A DNA stretch of 64,000 bases. Source: Nitrobacter sp035546855 (GTDB lineage: Bacteria; Pseudomonadota; Alphaproteobacteria; Rhizobiales; Xanthobacteraceae). Positions 43,679 through 51,874 of the stretch are shown piece by piece. Below the pieces are notes generated by a model. It saw nothing but the letters and a program-made list of their open reading frames with translations, ran no database searches and was not told where the DNA came from. Position 1 is the stretch's first letter. Every line of letters begins with the position of its first letter. The translations under genes were made by a program, and so were the position numbers. Where the stretch lies: the NCBI GenBank assembly GCA_035546855.1, contig DASZVY010000005.1, positions 1-64,000 of the forward strand, in the 5' to 3' direction.

Positions 43679-44800
43679 ATGACCATAGCAGATACAAAAG
43701 TGGCGTCGAGATCGGATGCCGCCGCAGCCCTCAAGGTGATCGATTGCGATGTTCATCCGACGGTGCGTGGCGGCTTGTCGGCTGTGTATCCTTATATGCC
43801 GAAGGCCTGGAGCAGGCGCTTCGAGCAAAAGAAGGCGTCGATCCAGAGCGTCGCTTTGACCACAAAGTATCAACATCCGAACGGCGCAGTGGTTCGGGAA
43901 GATGCGCGCGATGAGAACGGCAATGTCGGCGGCAGCGATCCAAAGGCTGTCGTCTCGGAACATGTCGATCCCTGCAATATCGATGTCGCCCTCCTCAATT
44001 GCCTGCAAACCGCCGCGCTGTGCGCCGCGCTCGCTGCAACGGACGAAAGCATCGTTCTCGCCTCCGCCTTCAATGACTTTTTCCTGGAGGAATGGCTTCC
44101 AGCCGACCGGCGGCTGCGTTACGCGTTGAGCGTTGCGTCTCTCGATCCGCAGGCGGGTGCCGCTGAAATTCGCAGGATCGGACGGCACCCGCAGGTTGCC
44201 GCGGTCGGCTTGCCTCTGATCAATGTGCTGATGGGAAACCGCTACTGGTGGCCGATTTATGAGGCCGCGTGTGATTTCGGGTTGCCCATCTATGTCCATC
44301 CGAGTGGCGCCGACAGCATCTATCAGGGCGGACCAATGGCGTGCGGCGGGATTCCGGATTCCTATTTCGAGCGTTACGTGACGCTGTGCCAGATCGCCGA
44401 GTCGAACGTGAACAGCCTGGTCTGCTGCGGAACGTTCGAGAAGTTTCCGGGGCTCAAGGTGATGTTCGCCGAACTCGGCTTCACCTGGCTCCTGCCTCTG
44501 CTTTGGCGGATGGACCGCACGTGGCGGCAATTGCGGCACGACACCCCCTGGGTCAAGCGATCGCCGATCGACTATGTGCACGACCATATCCGGTTCACGA
44601 CGCAGCCGCTCGATGAGCCGGACGATCCGGGGCACCTCAAGCAACTGATCGAGATGATGGGGGCTGACCACCTCTGTTTCAGCAGCGATTATCCGCATTG
44701 GGACAACGACATGCCTAACCAGGCGCTGCGAACGCTCAGCCGGGGTGACCGGGAAAAGGTGTTTTACGGCAACGCCGCGAAAATCCTGCGATTGGGCTGA
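43679..44800 (+). CDS. ACMSD-like amidohydrolase (amidohydrolase_2 family)
   Basis: A 373-aa metal-dependent hydrolase or decarboxylase. Family motifs are IDCDVHPTVRG at the N-terminus (first metal region; usual DxHxH modified to DVH), IYVHPSGAD (middle His), and SSDYPHWDND (terminal Asp and His), followed by the usual NAAKILRL ending. Members decarboxylate or hydrolyse cyclic acids (ACMSD, 2-pyrone hydrolases). It sits between the lyase and the Rieske protein, six bases before the latter. Confidence 0.88.
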   Translation: MTIADTKVASRSDAAAALKVIDCDVHPTVRGGLSAVYPYMPKAWSRRFEQKKASIQSVALTTKYQHPNGAVVREDARDENGNVGGSDPKAVVSEHVDPCNIDVALLNCLQTAALCAALAATDESIVLASAFNDFFLEEWLPADRRLRYALSVASLDPQAGAAEIRRIGRHPQVAAVGLPLINVLMGNRYWWPIYEAACDFGLPIYVHPSGADSIYQGGPMACGGIPDSYFERYVTLCQIAESNVNSLVCCGTFEKFPGLKVMFAELGFTWLLPLLWRMDRTWRQLRHDTPWVKRSPIDYVHDHIRFTTQPLDEPDDPGHLKQLIEMMGADHLCFSSDYPHWDNDMPNQALRTLSRGDREKVFYGNAAKILRLG

Positions 44801-44806
44801 ACCCAC

Positions 44807-45196
44807 ATGTCGTCAATCTCGGAAGAAATGTCGCAGCCGGCACGGCGATTCGATGTCGGCAAGGTTGAAGACTTCCCGGTCGGCAAATTCCGCATCGTCG
44901 AATGCGGGGGACGCCAGGTCGGTATCATTCGCATGAACGATGGCGACGTGCACGCGGTATTGAATCGCTGTCCGCACAGAGGCGCGCCGGTGTGCAAGGG
45001 CATCGTTGGCGGCACGTGGCCTCCCTCCGCCGTCGGCGAACTCAGCTTCGAGCGCGATGGCTATGTGCTGACCTGCCCCTGGCACGGATTCGAATTCGAT
45101 CTGTCGACCGGCGCAGAGTTGTTTCAGGAGCGTCCGATGCATCTCAGAAAATATCGGGCGACCATTGAAGACGGCTCGATATTTCTTCTGCTTTAG
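44807..45196 (+). CDS. Small Rieske [2Fe-2S] protein
   Basis: A 129-aa Rieske domain protein with ligands CPHRG (C-x-H) and CPWHGFEFD (C-x2-H). The spacing between them is about 40 residues, longer than in the ferredoxins of dioxygenases, with an insert around GGTWPPSAVGELSFERDGY (read in part). It could be an electron carrier for an unseen oxygenase or reductase. No oxygenase alpha subunit is found in this operon. It sits in tight order with the amidohydrolase gene. Confidence 0.9.
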   Translation: MSSISEEMSQPARRFDVGKVEDFPVGKFRIVECGGRQVGIIRMNDGDVHAVLNRCPHRGAPVCKGIVGGTWPPSAVGELSFERDGYVLTCPWHGFEFDLSTGAELFQERPMHLRKYRATIEDGSIFLLL

Positions 45197-45241
45197 CCGC
45201 GGAGCTTCAGTAGTTGTCCGCATAACCTGGAGAAATAAACA

Positions 45242-46417
45242 ATGACGCCGGCGAACCGTGCCATGCTTCCGGACGCGGAAGAAGAGGAGCACATCCTGAA
45301 CACGATCGAGCGCTGGGTCGACCGCGACTTGAAGCCGATCGTGAAGGATTATGATCACGAGGACCGCTATCCCGACGAAGTCGTCGAGCAGATGAAGGAG
45401 CTCGGCCTGTTCGGCGCCGTGATCAGCCCGGACTATGGCGGGCTTGGTCTGTCAGCGGCGACCTATGCCAAGATCGTCATGAGCATCTCCTCGGTCTGGA
45501 TGTCGATCACCGGCATCATCAATTCGCACCTGATGCTCGCGCTCGCCATTCAGAAGTTCGGAACGCCGCAACAAAAGTCCAAATGGCTGCCCAGGCTCGC
45601 CACCGGCGAGGTTCGCGGAGGACTCGCGCTGACGGAGCCGGACGCCGGGACGGATCTGCAGGGAATTCGCATGACGGCGCAACGCGACGGCGATCACTAT
45701 GTCATCAACGGAACCAAGACCTGGATCACCAATGGCGCCGAGGGTTCGTGCTTTGCGCTGCTGGTCAAAACCAACCCGGATGCGCAGCCGCGCTACAACG
45801 GCATGAGTCTGTTCATCGCACCGAAGCTCGACGGCTTCACGGTGGGACGAAAGCTGAAAAAACTTGGCTATAAGGCGATCGATACAGCGGAATTGAATTT
45901 CGACAACTATCGCCTTCCGGCCGATCATCTGATCGGCGGCGTGGAAGGGCAGGGCTTCTTTCAGGCGACGGGCGGGCTCGAACTCGGCCGGATCAACGTC
46001 GCGTCGCGCGGGGTCGGGATCGCCGAGGGCGCGCTCAAGCTCGCGCTCGACTACGCGCAGATTCGCAAGACGTTCGGCAGGCCGATCTGCGAGCATCAGG
46101 CCATTCAGTTGAAGCTCGGCGAAATGGCCACCCGTGCCCGTGCTGCGCGGCTTCTGACGCTCGATGCCGCGCAGGCCTTCGATCGCGGCGAGCGCTGCGA
46201 CATGGAGGCCGGCATGGCCAAGTATTTCGCAAGCGAGGCAGCGCTGGAAAATTCCATCGAGAGCATGCGGATTCATGGCGCTTACGGCTATTCGCGCGAG
46301 TTCGATATCGAGCGCCTCTATCGCGATGCGCCGCTGACCTGCATCGGCGAAGGCACCAATGAGATGCAACGCATCATCATTTCCAGGCAGCTTGTGAAAA
46401 GGAATCCGGTGATATGA
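45242..46417 (+). CDS. Acyl-CoA dehydrogenase
   Basis: A 391-aa flavoprotein with the three-domain ACAD fold. FAD-binding LTEPDAGTD and TKTWITNGAEG, and the catalytic Glu region CIGEGTNEMQRIIISRQL near the end are visible. Length is normal. It introduces a 2,3-double bond in an acyl-CoA. The glutamate is in the MCAD position (GEGTNEMQ). Its stop overlaps the start of the first CoA-transferase (ATGA). Confidence 0.94.
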   Translation: MTPANRAMLPDAEEEEHILNTIERWVDRDLKPIVKDYDHEDRYPDEVVEQMKELGLFGAVISPDYGGLGLSAATYAKIVMSISSVWMSITGIINSHLMLALAIQKFGTPQQKSKWLPRLATGEVRGGLALTEPDAGTDLQGIRMTAQRDGDHYVINGTKTWITNGAEGSCFALLVKTNPDAQPRYNGMSLFIAPKLDGFTVGRKLKKLGYKAIDTAELNFDNYRLPADHLIGGVEGQGFFQATGGLELGRINVASRGVGIAEGALKLALDYAQIRKTFGRPICEHQAIQLKLGEMATRARAARLLTLDAAQAFDRGERCDMEAGMAKYFASEAALENSIESMRIHGAYGYSREFDIERLYRDAPLTCIGEGTNEMQRIIISRQLVKRNPVI

Positions 46418-47580
46418 GGCCGCTTCAGGGAGTGCGCATCGTATCCGTCGAGCAGTTCGGCGCGGCGCCGTATGCCACGATGCTTCTGGCCGATCTTGGC
46501 GCGGAAGTCATCAAGATCGAGAATGCGGCGATCGGCGGCGATCCGTCGCGGAAGACCGGCCCGTTTATGCTCGGACCGAACGACAGTGAATATTTCCAGG
46601 CGTTCAATTTCAACAAGAAAAGCGTCTCGATCGATTTGCGCAGCGAGGAGGGGAAGGCGTCGCTGCGCAATCTGATCGCCGGCGCCGATGCCGTGATCAA
46701 CAACCTGCGCGGTGATCTTCCAGCCAAAATGGGCCTCGACTACGAGTCGCTGGCGGCGGTCAAGTCCTCCATTGTCTGCGTGCATCTGTCTGCCTACGGC
46801 CGCAACAACGAGCGATCCGCATGGCCTGGCTATGACTATCTGATGCAGGCCGAATCCGGCTTGATGCACCTGACCGGCGAGCCGAACGGCCCACCCTGCC
46901 GGTTGGGCGCGCCGTCGATCATCGATCAGACGACCGGATTGACCGCGGCAGTCGGACTTCTATCGGCAATCATCCAGGCGCGAAGAAGCGGCAAGGGATG
47001 CGATATCGATACCTGCCTGCTCGACGTCGCCCTGCATCAGCTCGGCTATGTCGCGACGTGGTATCTCAACGAGGGGCACGCGTCGACGCGGCAGCCGCGA
47101 AGTGCGCATTATTCCGTCGCGCCGGTGCAGACGTTTCCGGCCTCCGATGGCTGGCTGTTCATCATGTGCATGACGGACAAGTTCTGGGCGGCGCTTCTTG
47201 AGGCGATCGAGCGGCCGGATCTGGCGAAGGACCCGCGCTTCGGCACTCAGGCTGCGCGTCAGGCCAACCGCGACGCGTTGACGGAAATCGTCGATGGCGT
47301 CCTCAGCAAGAAATCGACCAGCCATTGGCTCGGCAAGCTGAACGGCGTGCTTCCGATTGCGCCGGTGCTCGATCTCGCACAGGCGCTCGACAATCCGTTC
47401 CTGCAGCAAACGGATATGATTCGGGAGGTCGATCATCCCGTCAAGCGGCTTCGTGTGCTGGCGAATCCGATCAAGGTCAACGGGCAGCGTCTCGATCAGT
47501 CGCCGTGTTCGCAGTTCGGCGCCGACACGGACGACTATTTGCCCGGTGCGCCGGCTGCCAAACGCGCCGTCACGCCATGA
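46414..47580 (+). CDS. Class III CoA-transferase (CaiB/BaiF), first copy
   Basis: A 388-aa family III CoA-transferase with MRPLQGVRIVSVEQFGAAPY at the start, ADLGAEVIKIE and FNFNKKSVSIDLRSEEGK, and the family's glycine-rich CoA loop. It probably activates the imported acid with a CoA donor. Its 3' end overlaps the second copy, whose sequence is clearly different, so the two may form a heteromer or use different acids. Confidence 0.92.
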   Translation: MRPLQGVRIVSVEQFGAAPYATMLLADLGAEVIKIENAAIGGDPSRKTGPFMLGPNDSEYFQAFNFNKKSVSIDLRSEEGKASLRNLIAGADAVINNLRGDLPAKMGLDYESLAAVKSSIVCVHLSAYGRNNERSAWPGYDYLMQAESGLMHLTGEPNGPPCRLGAPSIIDQTTGLTAAVGLLSAIIQARRSGKGCDIDTCLLDVALHQLGYVATWYLNEGHASTRQPRSAHYSVAPVQTFPASDGWLFIMCMTDKFWAALLEAIERPDLAKDPRFGTQAARQANRDALTEIVDGVLSKKSTSHWLGKLNGVLPIAPVLDLAQALDNPFLQQTDMIREVDHPVKRLRVLANPIKVNGQRLDQSPCSQFGADTDDYLPGAPAAKRAVTP

Positions 47581-48704
47581 AGCTGGAAGGACTTCGAGTC
47601 ATCGATCTCTCGGTGTTCCTGCCGGGGCCTTACCTGACCCTTGCGATGGCGGATCATGGGGCCGAGGTCATCAAGATCGAGGCGCCGGGCGAAGGCGATC
47701 CGGGGCGTCATATCGGTCTTTCCGATGGACCCAGCACGGTGTTCTTCCGCAATCTCAATCGCGGCAAGAAAAGCGTGGTGCTGGATCTCAAGACCGCAGC
47801 GCAACGCGATGCGCTGCTGGCGCTCTGCGAGACGGCGGACGTCTTCGTCGAGTCGTTCCGGCCCGGAACGATGCATCGACTGGGTCTCGGATATGAGGCG
47901 GTTCGTACACGCAACCCGCGTATCGTTTATTGCTCGATCAGCGCATTCGGGCAGGACAGCGATTTTCGCGCCCGTCCAGCTCACGATCTTGCCCTGGAAG
48001 CCGAGAGCGGGTTGCTGAGCATGACGCTCGGGCGCGACGGCACGCCGGCGATGCCCGGCATTCCCGTTGCCGACGTGCTGGCGGGCTTGCAGGGGCTCTC
48101 GGGTGTTCTGATGGCGCTGCTCCGCCGCGAACAAACCGGCGTGGGCGACTATATCGACATCGGCATGCATGACGTCACGGTCGGCGCGATGCTGAATATC
48201 CTCGGACCGACGCTGACCGAAGACCGTCAGCCGGTTCCGGCACATGAACGAACCACCGGCGGCGCGGCGTTCTATCATCCTTACGAAACGGCCGATGGCC
48301 GCTATCTGGTTCTTGCGGGGCAGGAGCCCAAGTTCATCGGCAACCTGCTCGGCGCATTGGGGCGCGCCGATCTCGCGGATCTGTGCCTGCGCGGGCCGGG
48401 TCCGCACCAGCGGCCGGTAGTGGATTTCCTCGCTGCTGAATTTCGCAAGCGTACGCTGGCGGCGTGGAACGACTATCTCGCCACGCTGGATGTCTGTTAC
48501 GGGCGCGTCAATACGCTGCCCGAGGCGCTCGACCATCCGAACCTGATCGCGCGCGGCATGATCCGCCGGGACGAGAGCGGCCGGCGCCACATCGGTCCGC
48601 CCATCCGCTTCCGCCACGAACCGGCGCAGCCGCAATTGCGTGAACCGCGCCTCGGCGAGCACACCTCATTGGTCCTCGGGGCCGACAGCACATCTTCGGA
48701 GTGA
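47577..48704 (+). CDS. Class III CoA-transferase (CaiB/BaiF), second copy
   Basis: A 375-aa transferase beginning MKLEGLRVIDLSVFLPGPYL, then ADHGAEVIKIEAPGEGDPGRH and FRNLNRGKKSVVLDLK. ATG 47577 overlaps the stop of copy 1 (ATGA). The family acts on acids such as carnitine, oxalate, mesaconate and itaconate, and the sequence does not specify which. Both copies belong to the same operon. Confidence 0.92.
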   Translation: MKLEGLRVIDLSVFLPGPYLTLAMADHGAEVIKIEAPGEGDPGRHIGLSDGPSTVFFRNLNRGKKSVVLDLKTAAQRDALLALCETADVFVESFRPGTMHRLGLGYEAVRTRNPRIVYCSISAFGQDSDFRARPAHDLALEAESGLLSMTLGRDGTPAMPGIPVADVLAGLQGLSGVLMALLRREQTGVGDYIDIGMHDVTVGAMLNILGPTLTEDRQPVPAHERTTGGAAFYHPYETADGRYLVLAGQEPKFIGNLLGALGRADLADLCLRGPGPHQRPVVDFLAAEFRKRTLAAWNDYLATLDVCYGRVNTLPEALDHPNLIARGMIRRDESGRRHIGPPIRFRHEPAQPQLREPRLGEHTSLVLGADSTSSE

Positions 48705-48708
48705 TCTC

Positions 48709-49212
48709 ATGCAGAACCACGATCAAATCGGTCCGCAACGCTATCGTGAGAGCTTTGGCCGCTACTATGACGACTTTACCGTTGGCGACGTTTATGAGCA
48801 CCGCCCGGGCCGCACCATCAGCGAGACCGACAACACCTGGTTCACCTTGCTGACGATGAATACGCATCCACTGCATTTCGATCGGGCCTATGCGGCGAAA
48901 TCCGAATTCAAGCAGCCGCTGGTCAATAGCTGCCTGACGTTATCGATCGTGGTGGGCATGAGCGTGAGCGACATCAGCCAGAAGGCGATCGGCAATCTCG
49001 GCTGGGATGACATCAAGCTGACAGCGCCGGTGTTCGTCGGCGACACGATTTACGCGGAGTCCGAGGTGATCGGAAAGCGGGAATCCGCATCGCGTCCGGG
49101 CCAGGGACTCGTCACCGTCCGCACCACCGGCAAGAAGCACGACGGAACGCAATTCATGAGCTTTAAGCGGACCGCCCTGATTCCGAAGCGAGGGCATGGC
49201 CTCGAGGAGTAA
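48709..49212 (+). CDS. MaoC-type enoyl-CoA hydratase
   Basis: A 167-aa hot-dog-fold protein: MaoC-like with the hydratase motif DNTWFTLLTMNTHPLHFD (catalytic Asp/His region). ATG 48709 follows the upstream stop closely. It would hydrate the double bond made by the acyl-CoA dehydrogenase, producing a beta-hydroxy-acyl-CoA for the HMGL-like lyase. Close relatives are annotated as mesaconyl-CoA hydratase, but the residues alone do not prove the substrate. Confidence 0.88.
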   Translation: MQNHDQIGPQRYRESFGRYYDDFTVGDVYEHRPGRTISETDNTWFTLLTMNTHPLHFDRAYAAKSEFKQPLVNSCLTLSIVVGMSVSDISQKAIGNLGWDDIKLTAPVFVGDTIYAESEVIGKRESASRPGQGLVTVRTTGKKHDGTQFMSFKRTALIPKRGHGLEE

Positions 49213-49233
49213 ATCGCCGTCTGACGCGAGGGA

Positions 49234-50043
49234 TCAGCTTCTGACGCGACGTATCGTCATCGAGTGCCGGAAGCGCGACGCGGGATGCGTATTGATTGCG
49301 ATTTGCGCGATCTTTCCCGATGCGAGCCGATAGGTGCGTTGGACTTCCAGCGCCATCGCGTCTTCCGCGACCTTGAGGCGCTTGGCCAGATCGGGGGCGA
49401 TCAGCGCGGCGGCGATCTCCTGATGCACTTCGACAAGGCTTTGACCGAACATATCCTCGATCAGGTGGAAGATCGCGCCGGTGTGACGCTGCAGCAATCT
49501 CCCGATCGCGGCAAATTCCCGGTTGATGTAGACTTCCGTCCGGCACACCGGCAGGTCGCTTCCTTCCATGTTGCGATAGCCGCGGACCGCCAGCCACGGC
49601 TCGCCGCTTTTGACGCCGAGACGGGCGGCAAGATCGGCATCGACCTCGATCAGTTCGATCGTCTCGATCGCGAAACGAACGCCGGTCGCGAACGCGACCA
49701 GATCGTTGATCGAGGTGACCTCGTGGACATAGGAGTCCGAGGACCGCGGAGAGACCACTATTGTGGCAGCGCCCTGCCGCGAGGAGACCAGATTATCCTC
49801 CCGCAAGCGTCTCAGTGCCTCGCGTATCGTGTGGCGGCTTACCGAGAAGCGCTGCCGCAGTTCTTCCTCCGGGGGAAGCTGCGAGCCTACGGGATAAACG
49901 CCACCGACGATTTCATCTTTCAGGGCCCGGACGACCTGGAGATAGAGTGGATCGTCGGACCGGGCTCCGGTTGGTCCGCGCGCGCGAGCTCTCCGTTTGG
50001 GGGAGATGGAGCGTTTTCCCTTCGCTTGCATCTTCGATGCCAT
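49234..50043 (-). CDS. GntR-family regulator with UTRA domain (HutC type)
   Basis: A 269-aa regulator. A basic N-terminal tail (KGKRSISPKRRARARG) precedes a winged helix (about 30-100: LPPEEELRQRFSVSRHTIRE) and a UTRA effector domain (about 115-265). It converges with the maoC gene 21 bp away and is a candidate local regulator of the catabolic operon. The start region has further ATGs (50031), so the N-terminus is not certain. Confidence 0.92.
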   Translation of the reverse strand: MASKMQAKGKRSISPKRRARARGPTGARSDDPLYLQVVRALKDEIVGGVYPVGSQLPPEEELRQRFSVSRHTIREALRRLREDNLVSSRQGAATIVVSPRSSDSYVHEVTSINDLVAFATGVRFAIETIELIEVDADLAARLGVKSGEPWLAVRGYRNMEGSDLPVCRTEVYINREFAAIGRLLQRHTGAIFHLIEDMFGQSLVEVHQEIAAALIAPDLAKRLKVAEDAMALEVQRTYRLASGKIAQIAINTHPASRFRHSMTIRRVRS

Positions 50044-50256
50044 GAATTTTACCTGCGATCAGCAGTGTCATCGAAAGTGGGAGGACGATCTTCTTTCTTG
50101 CCGATTGCGCGGCCGGTGACAAGCTCAAGTCTCTATAATCACTGTGGAATTGTGATCGTAAAGCTGTCCTGTCCGGAAATTGCCGCAACGGCGCGGCTCA
50201 TGCGGCGTCGCCTTCATTGGGCCATGGCTGCAAACCGTCGCAGACGTGCCCGCCCT

Positions 50257-51747
50257 TCAGGGTTGGCGGCCGCGATTGAGAGAGACGGTTCTTTCCGGAT
50301 TCCAGCCTCCACCGAGTGCCTGAAACAGGCTGCTGGCTGCCAGCAATTTCGTCAGCCGCACCTGGATCAGGGTGTTCTCCGCGGTAAAAAGGGTCTGCTG
50401 GGCCTGCAGGACGGTGATGAGATTGACCGTGCCGCCGCGCAACTGGGTCTCGGCGACGTCAAACGCCTTGCGTGACGCGGCGACGACATCGGCCTGCAGG
50501 CGCTCCTGCCGGGTATACTGGTGAAGCGCGACGAGGGCTTTCTCGACATCGGCGAAGGCGGAGAGCACAGCCCTGCGATAGGCCTGCAGATATTGAAGCT
50601 GCACGCCTCTCGCCTGCTGCAACTGGCTTTGGAGAAGGAAGCCGTCGAAGACCGGCTGGGTCAGGCCCGCCGCGAGCGTATAGTACCATCCGCCCGGCCC
50701 GAACAGCGACGCAAGGGCGGCGCTTTGCGATCCGGTCGAGCCGGTGAGCTGGATTTGCGGGAAGAATGCGGCGCGCGCGGATTCCACACTGAAGTTGGAC
50801 GACGCAAGTTGCGCTTCGGCCTCGCGGATGTCGGGTCTCTGATAAAGAAGCTCCGACGGCAGGCCGGGCGTGATCCGCGGCACGCTGATCTGTGTGGTCG
50901 TTCCGCCGCTCACTCTGAAATCAGCCGGAGCCCGTGCAATGAGAACCGCAAGGGCGGCAACGTTCTGCCGCACCGTCACCTCGAGCGGGGGAATCGCGGC
51001 CTTTTCCGTCGCCACCAGCGCTTCCTGTTGCGAAACGTCGAGCTGTGACGCCGTTCCTCCCGCGAACTGCTTCTTGATGAGATCGAGGATGCGTTGTGCG
51101 GCTGCAAGATTGCGGCGGGTGACGCGGAGTTGATCTTGAGCCGCGAGAATCTCGAAATAGGTGTTAGCGACGGTCACGTACGTCGTCAGGGCGACGACGT
51201 CGCGATTGTAGCGGGCTGCCGTCGCGCTTTCTTCGGAGGCATAGAGCGTCGCGCGGTTCTTCCCCCAGAAGTCGAGCATATAGCTCGCGGTCAGCCCCGC
51301 GCTGAATTGCGAATATTGCAGCGGCCCTGTCGTGGTGCCGCTGGCGTTCGAGGCTGCGCTGCGCACGCGCTCGGCATTCGCCGTCCCGCTGATCGACGGC
51401 AGGAGCGCCGCGCCCGAGACGCCGACCTGTGCATCGGCCTGGACGATCTGCGCGTAAGCCACGGCAATATCCAGGTTGGCGGTCTGCGCAGCCTCGATCA
51501 GCGAGGTCAGCTCTTTGGAACGAAACCCGCGCCACCAGTCGAGCGACGGCACGGCTGCATCGGGGGAGAGCGCCGATGTTTCGCGATATTTCTCTGGAAT
51601 CTGCAGATCGAGCGTCGGATGTTCGCTGCCGAGAATGCAGCCGGCCAAGGCCGGGGCCAGCATCGCCAGGGAAATGATCGGGGCGATACGCCGCGAGCGC
51701 CAGCGCCCAAGAGCGGCGAAAAAGGACGTCTTTGCCTCGCTGTCCAT
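50257..51747 (-). CDS. RND efflux outer-membrane lipoprotein (NodT/OprM type)
   Basis: About 496 aa from ATG 51747, which places the lipobox LAGC at residues 34-37; a longer start at 51873 exists but lacks a signal at the right place. The rest is a TolC-fold OEP protein with repeated LTSLIEAAQTANLDIAVAYA-type helices. It is the outer channel for the pumps encoded upstream, separated from them by about 130 bp. Confidence 0.9.
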   Translation of the reverse strand: MDSEAKTSFFAALGRWRSRRIAPIISLAMLAPALAGCILGSEHPTLDLQIPEKYRETSALSPDAAVPSLDWWRGFRSKELTSLIEAAQTANLDIAVAYAQIVQADAQVGVSGAALLPSISGTANAERVRSAASNASGTTTGPLQYSQFSAGLTASYMLDFWGKNRATLYASEESATAARYNRDVVALTTYVTVANTYFEILAAQDQLRVTRRNLAAAQRILDLIKKQFAGGTASQLDVSQQEALVATEKAAIPPLEVTVRQNVAALAVLIARAPADFRVSGGTTTQISVPRITPGLPSELLYQRPDIREAEAQLASSNFSVESARAAFFPQIQLTGSTGSQSAALASLFGPGGWYYTLAAGLTQPVFDGFLLQSQLQQARGVQLQYLQAYRRAVLSAFADVEKALVALHQYTRQERLQADVVAASRKAFDVAETQLRGGTVNLITVLQAQQTLFTAENTLIQVRLTKLLAASSLFQALGGGWNPERTVSLNRGRQP

Positions 51748-51874
51748 CAGCGGTCCCAAACGCATTGTCCGGCGGGCGTCCCAGTCCGTCCGCGGTCGCA
51801 CGAAAATCGTCACCCTAAACCCCGTGCCACAGGCAGACATGCCGTTCATAGTGTTCGCAGGCCACACTCTCATG

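Noticed and set aside
50138..50156. ATCAC-N9-GTGAT inverted repeat near the GntR gene as autoregulatory operator
   Set aside because: Arms are only 5 bp, and the spacing differs from the 37482 palindrome (TCAC-N6-GTGA there, TCAC-N9-GTGA here), so the two sites do not support each other.
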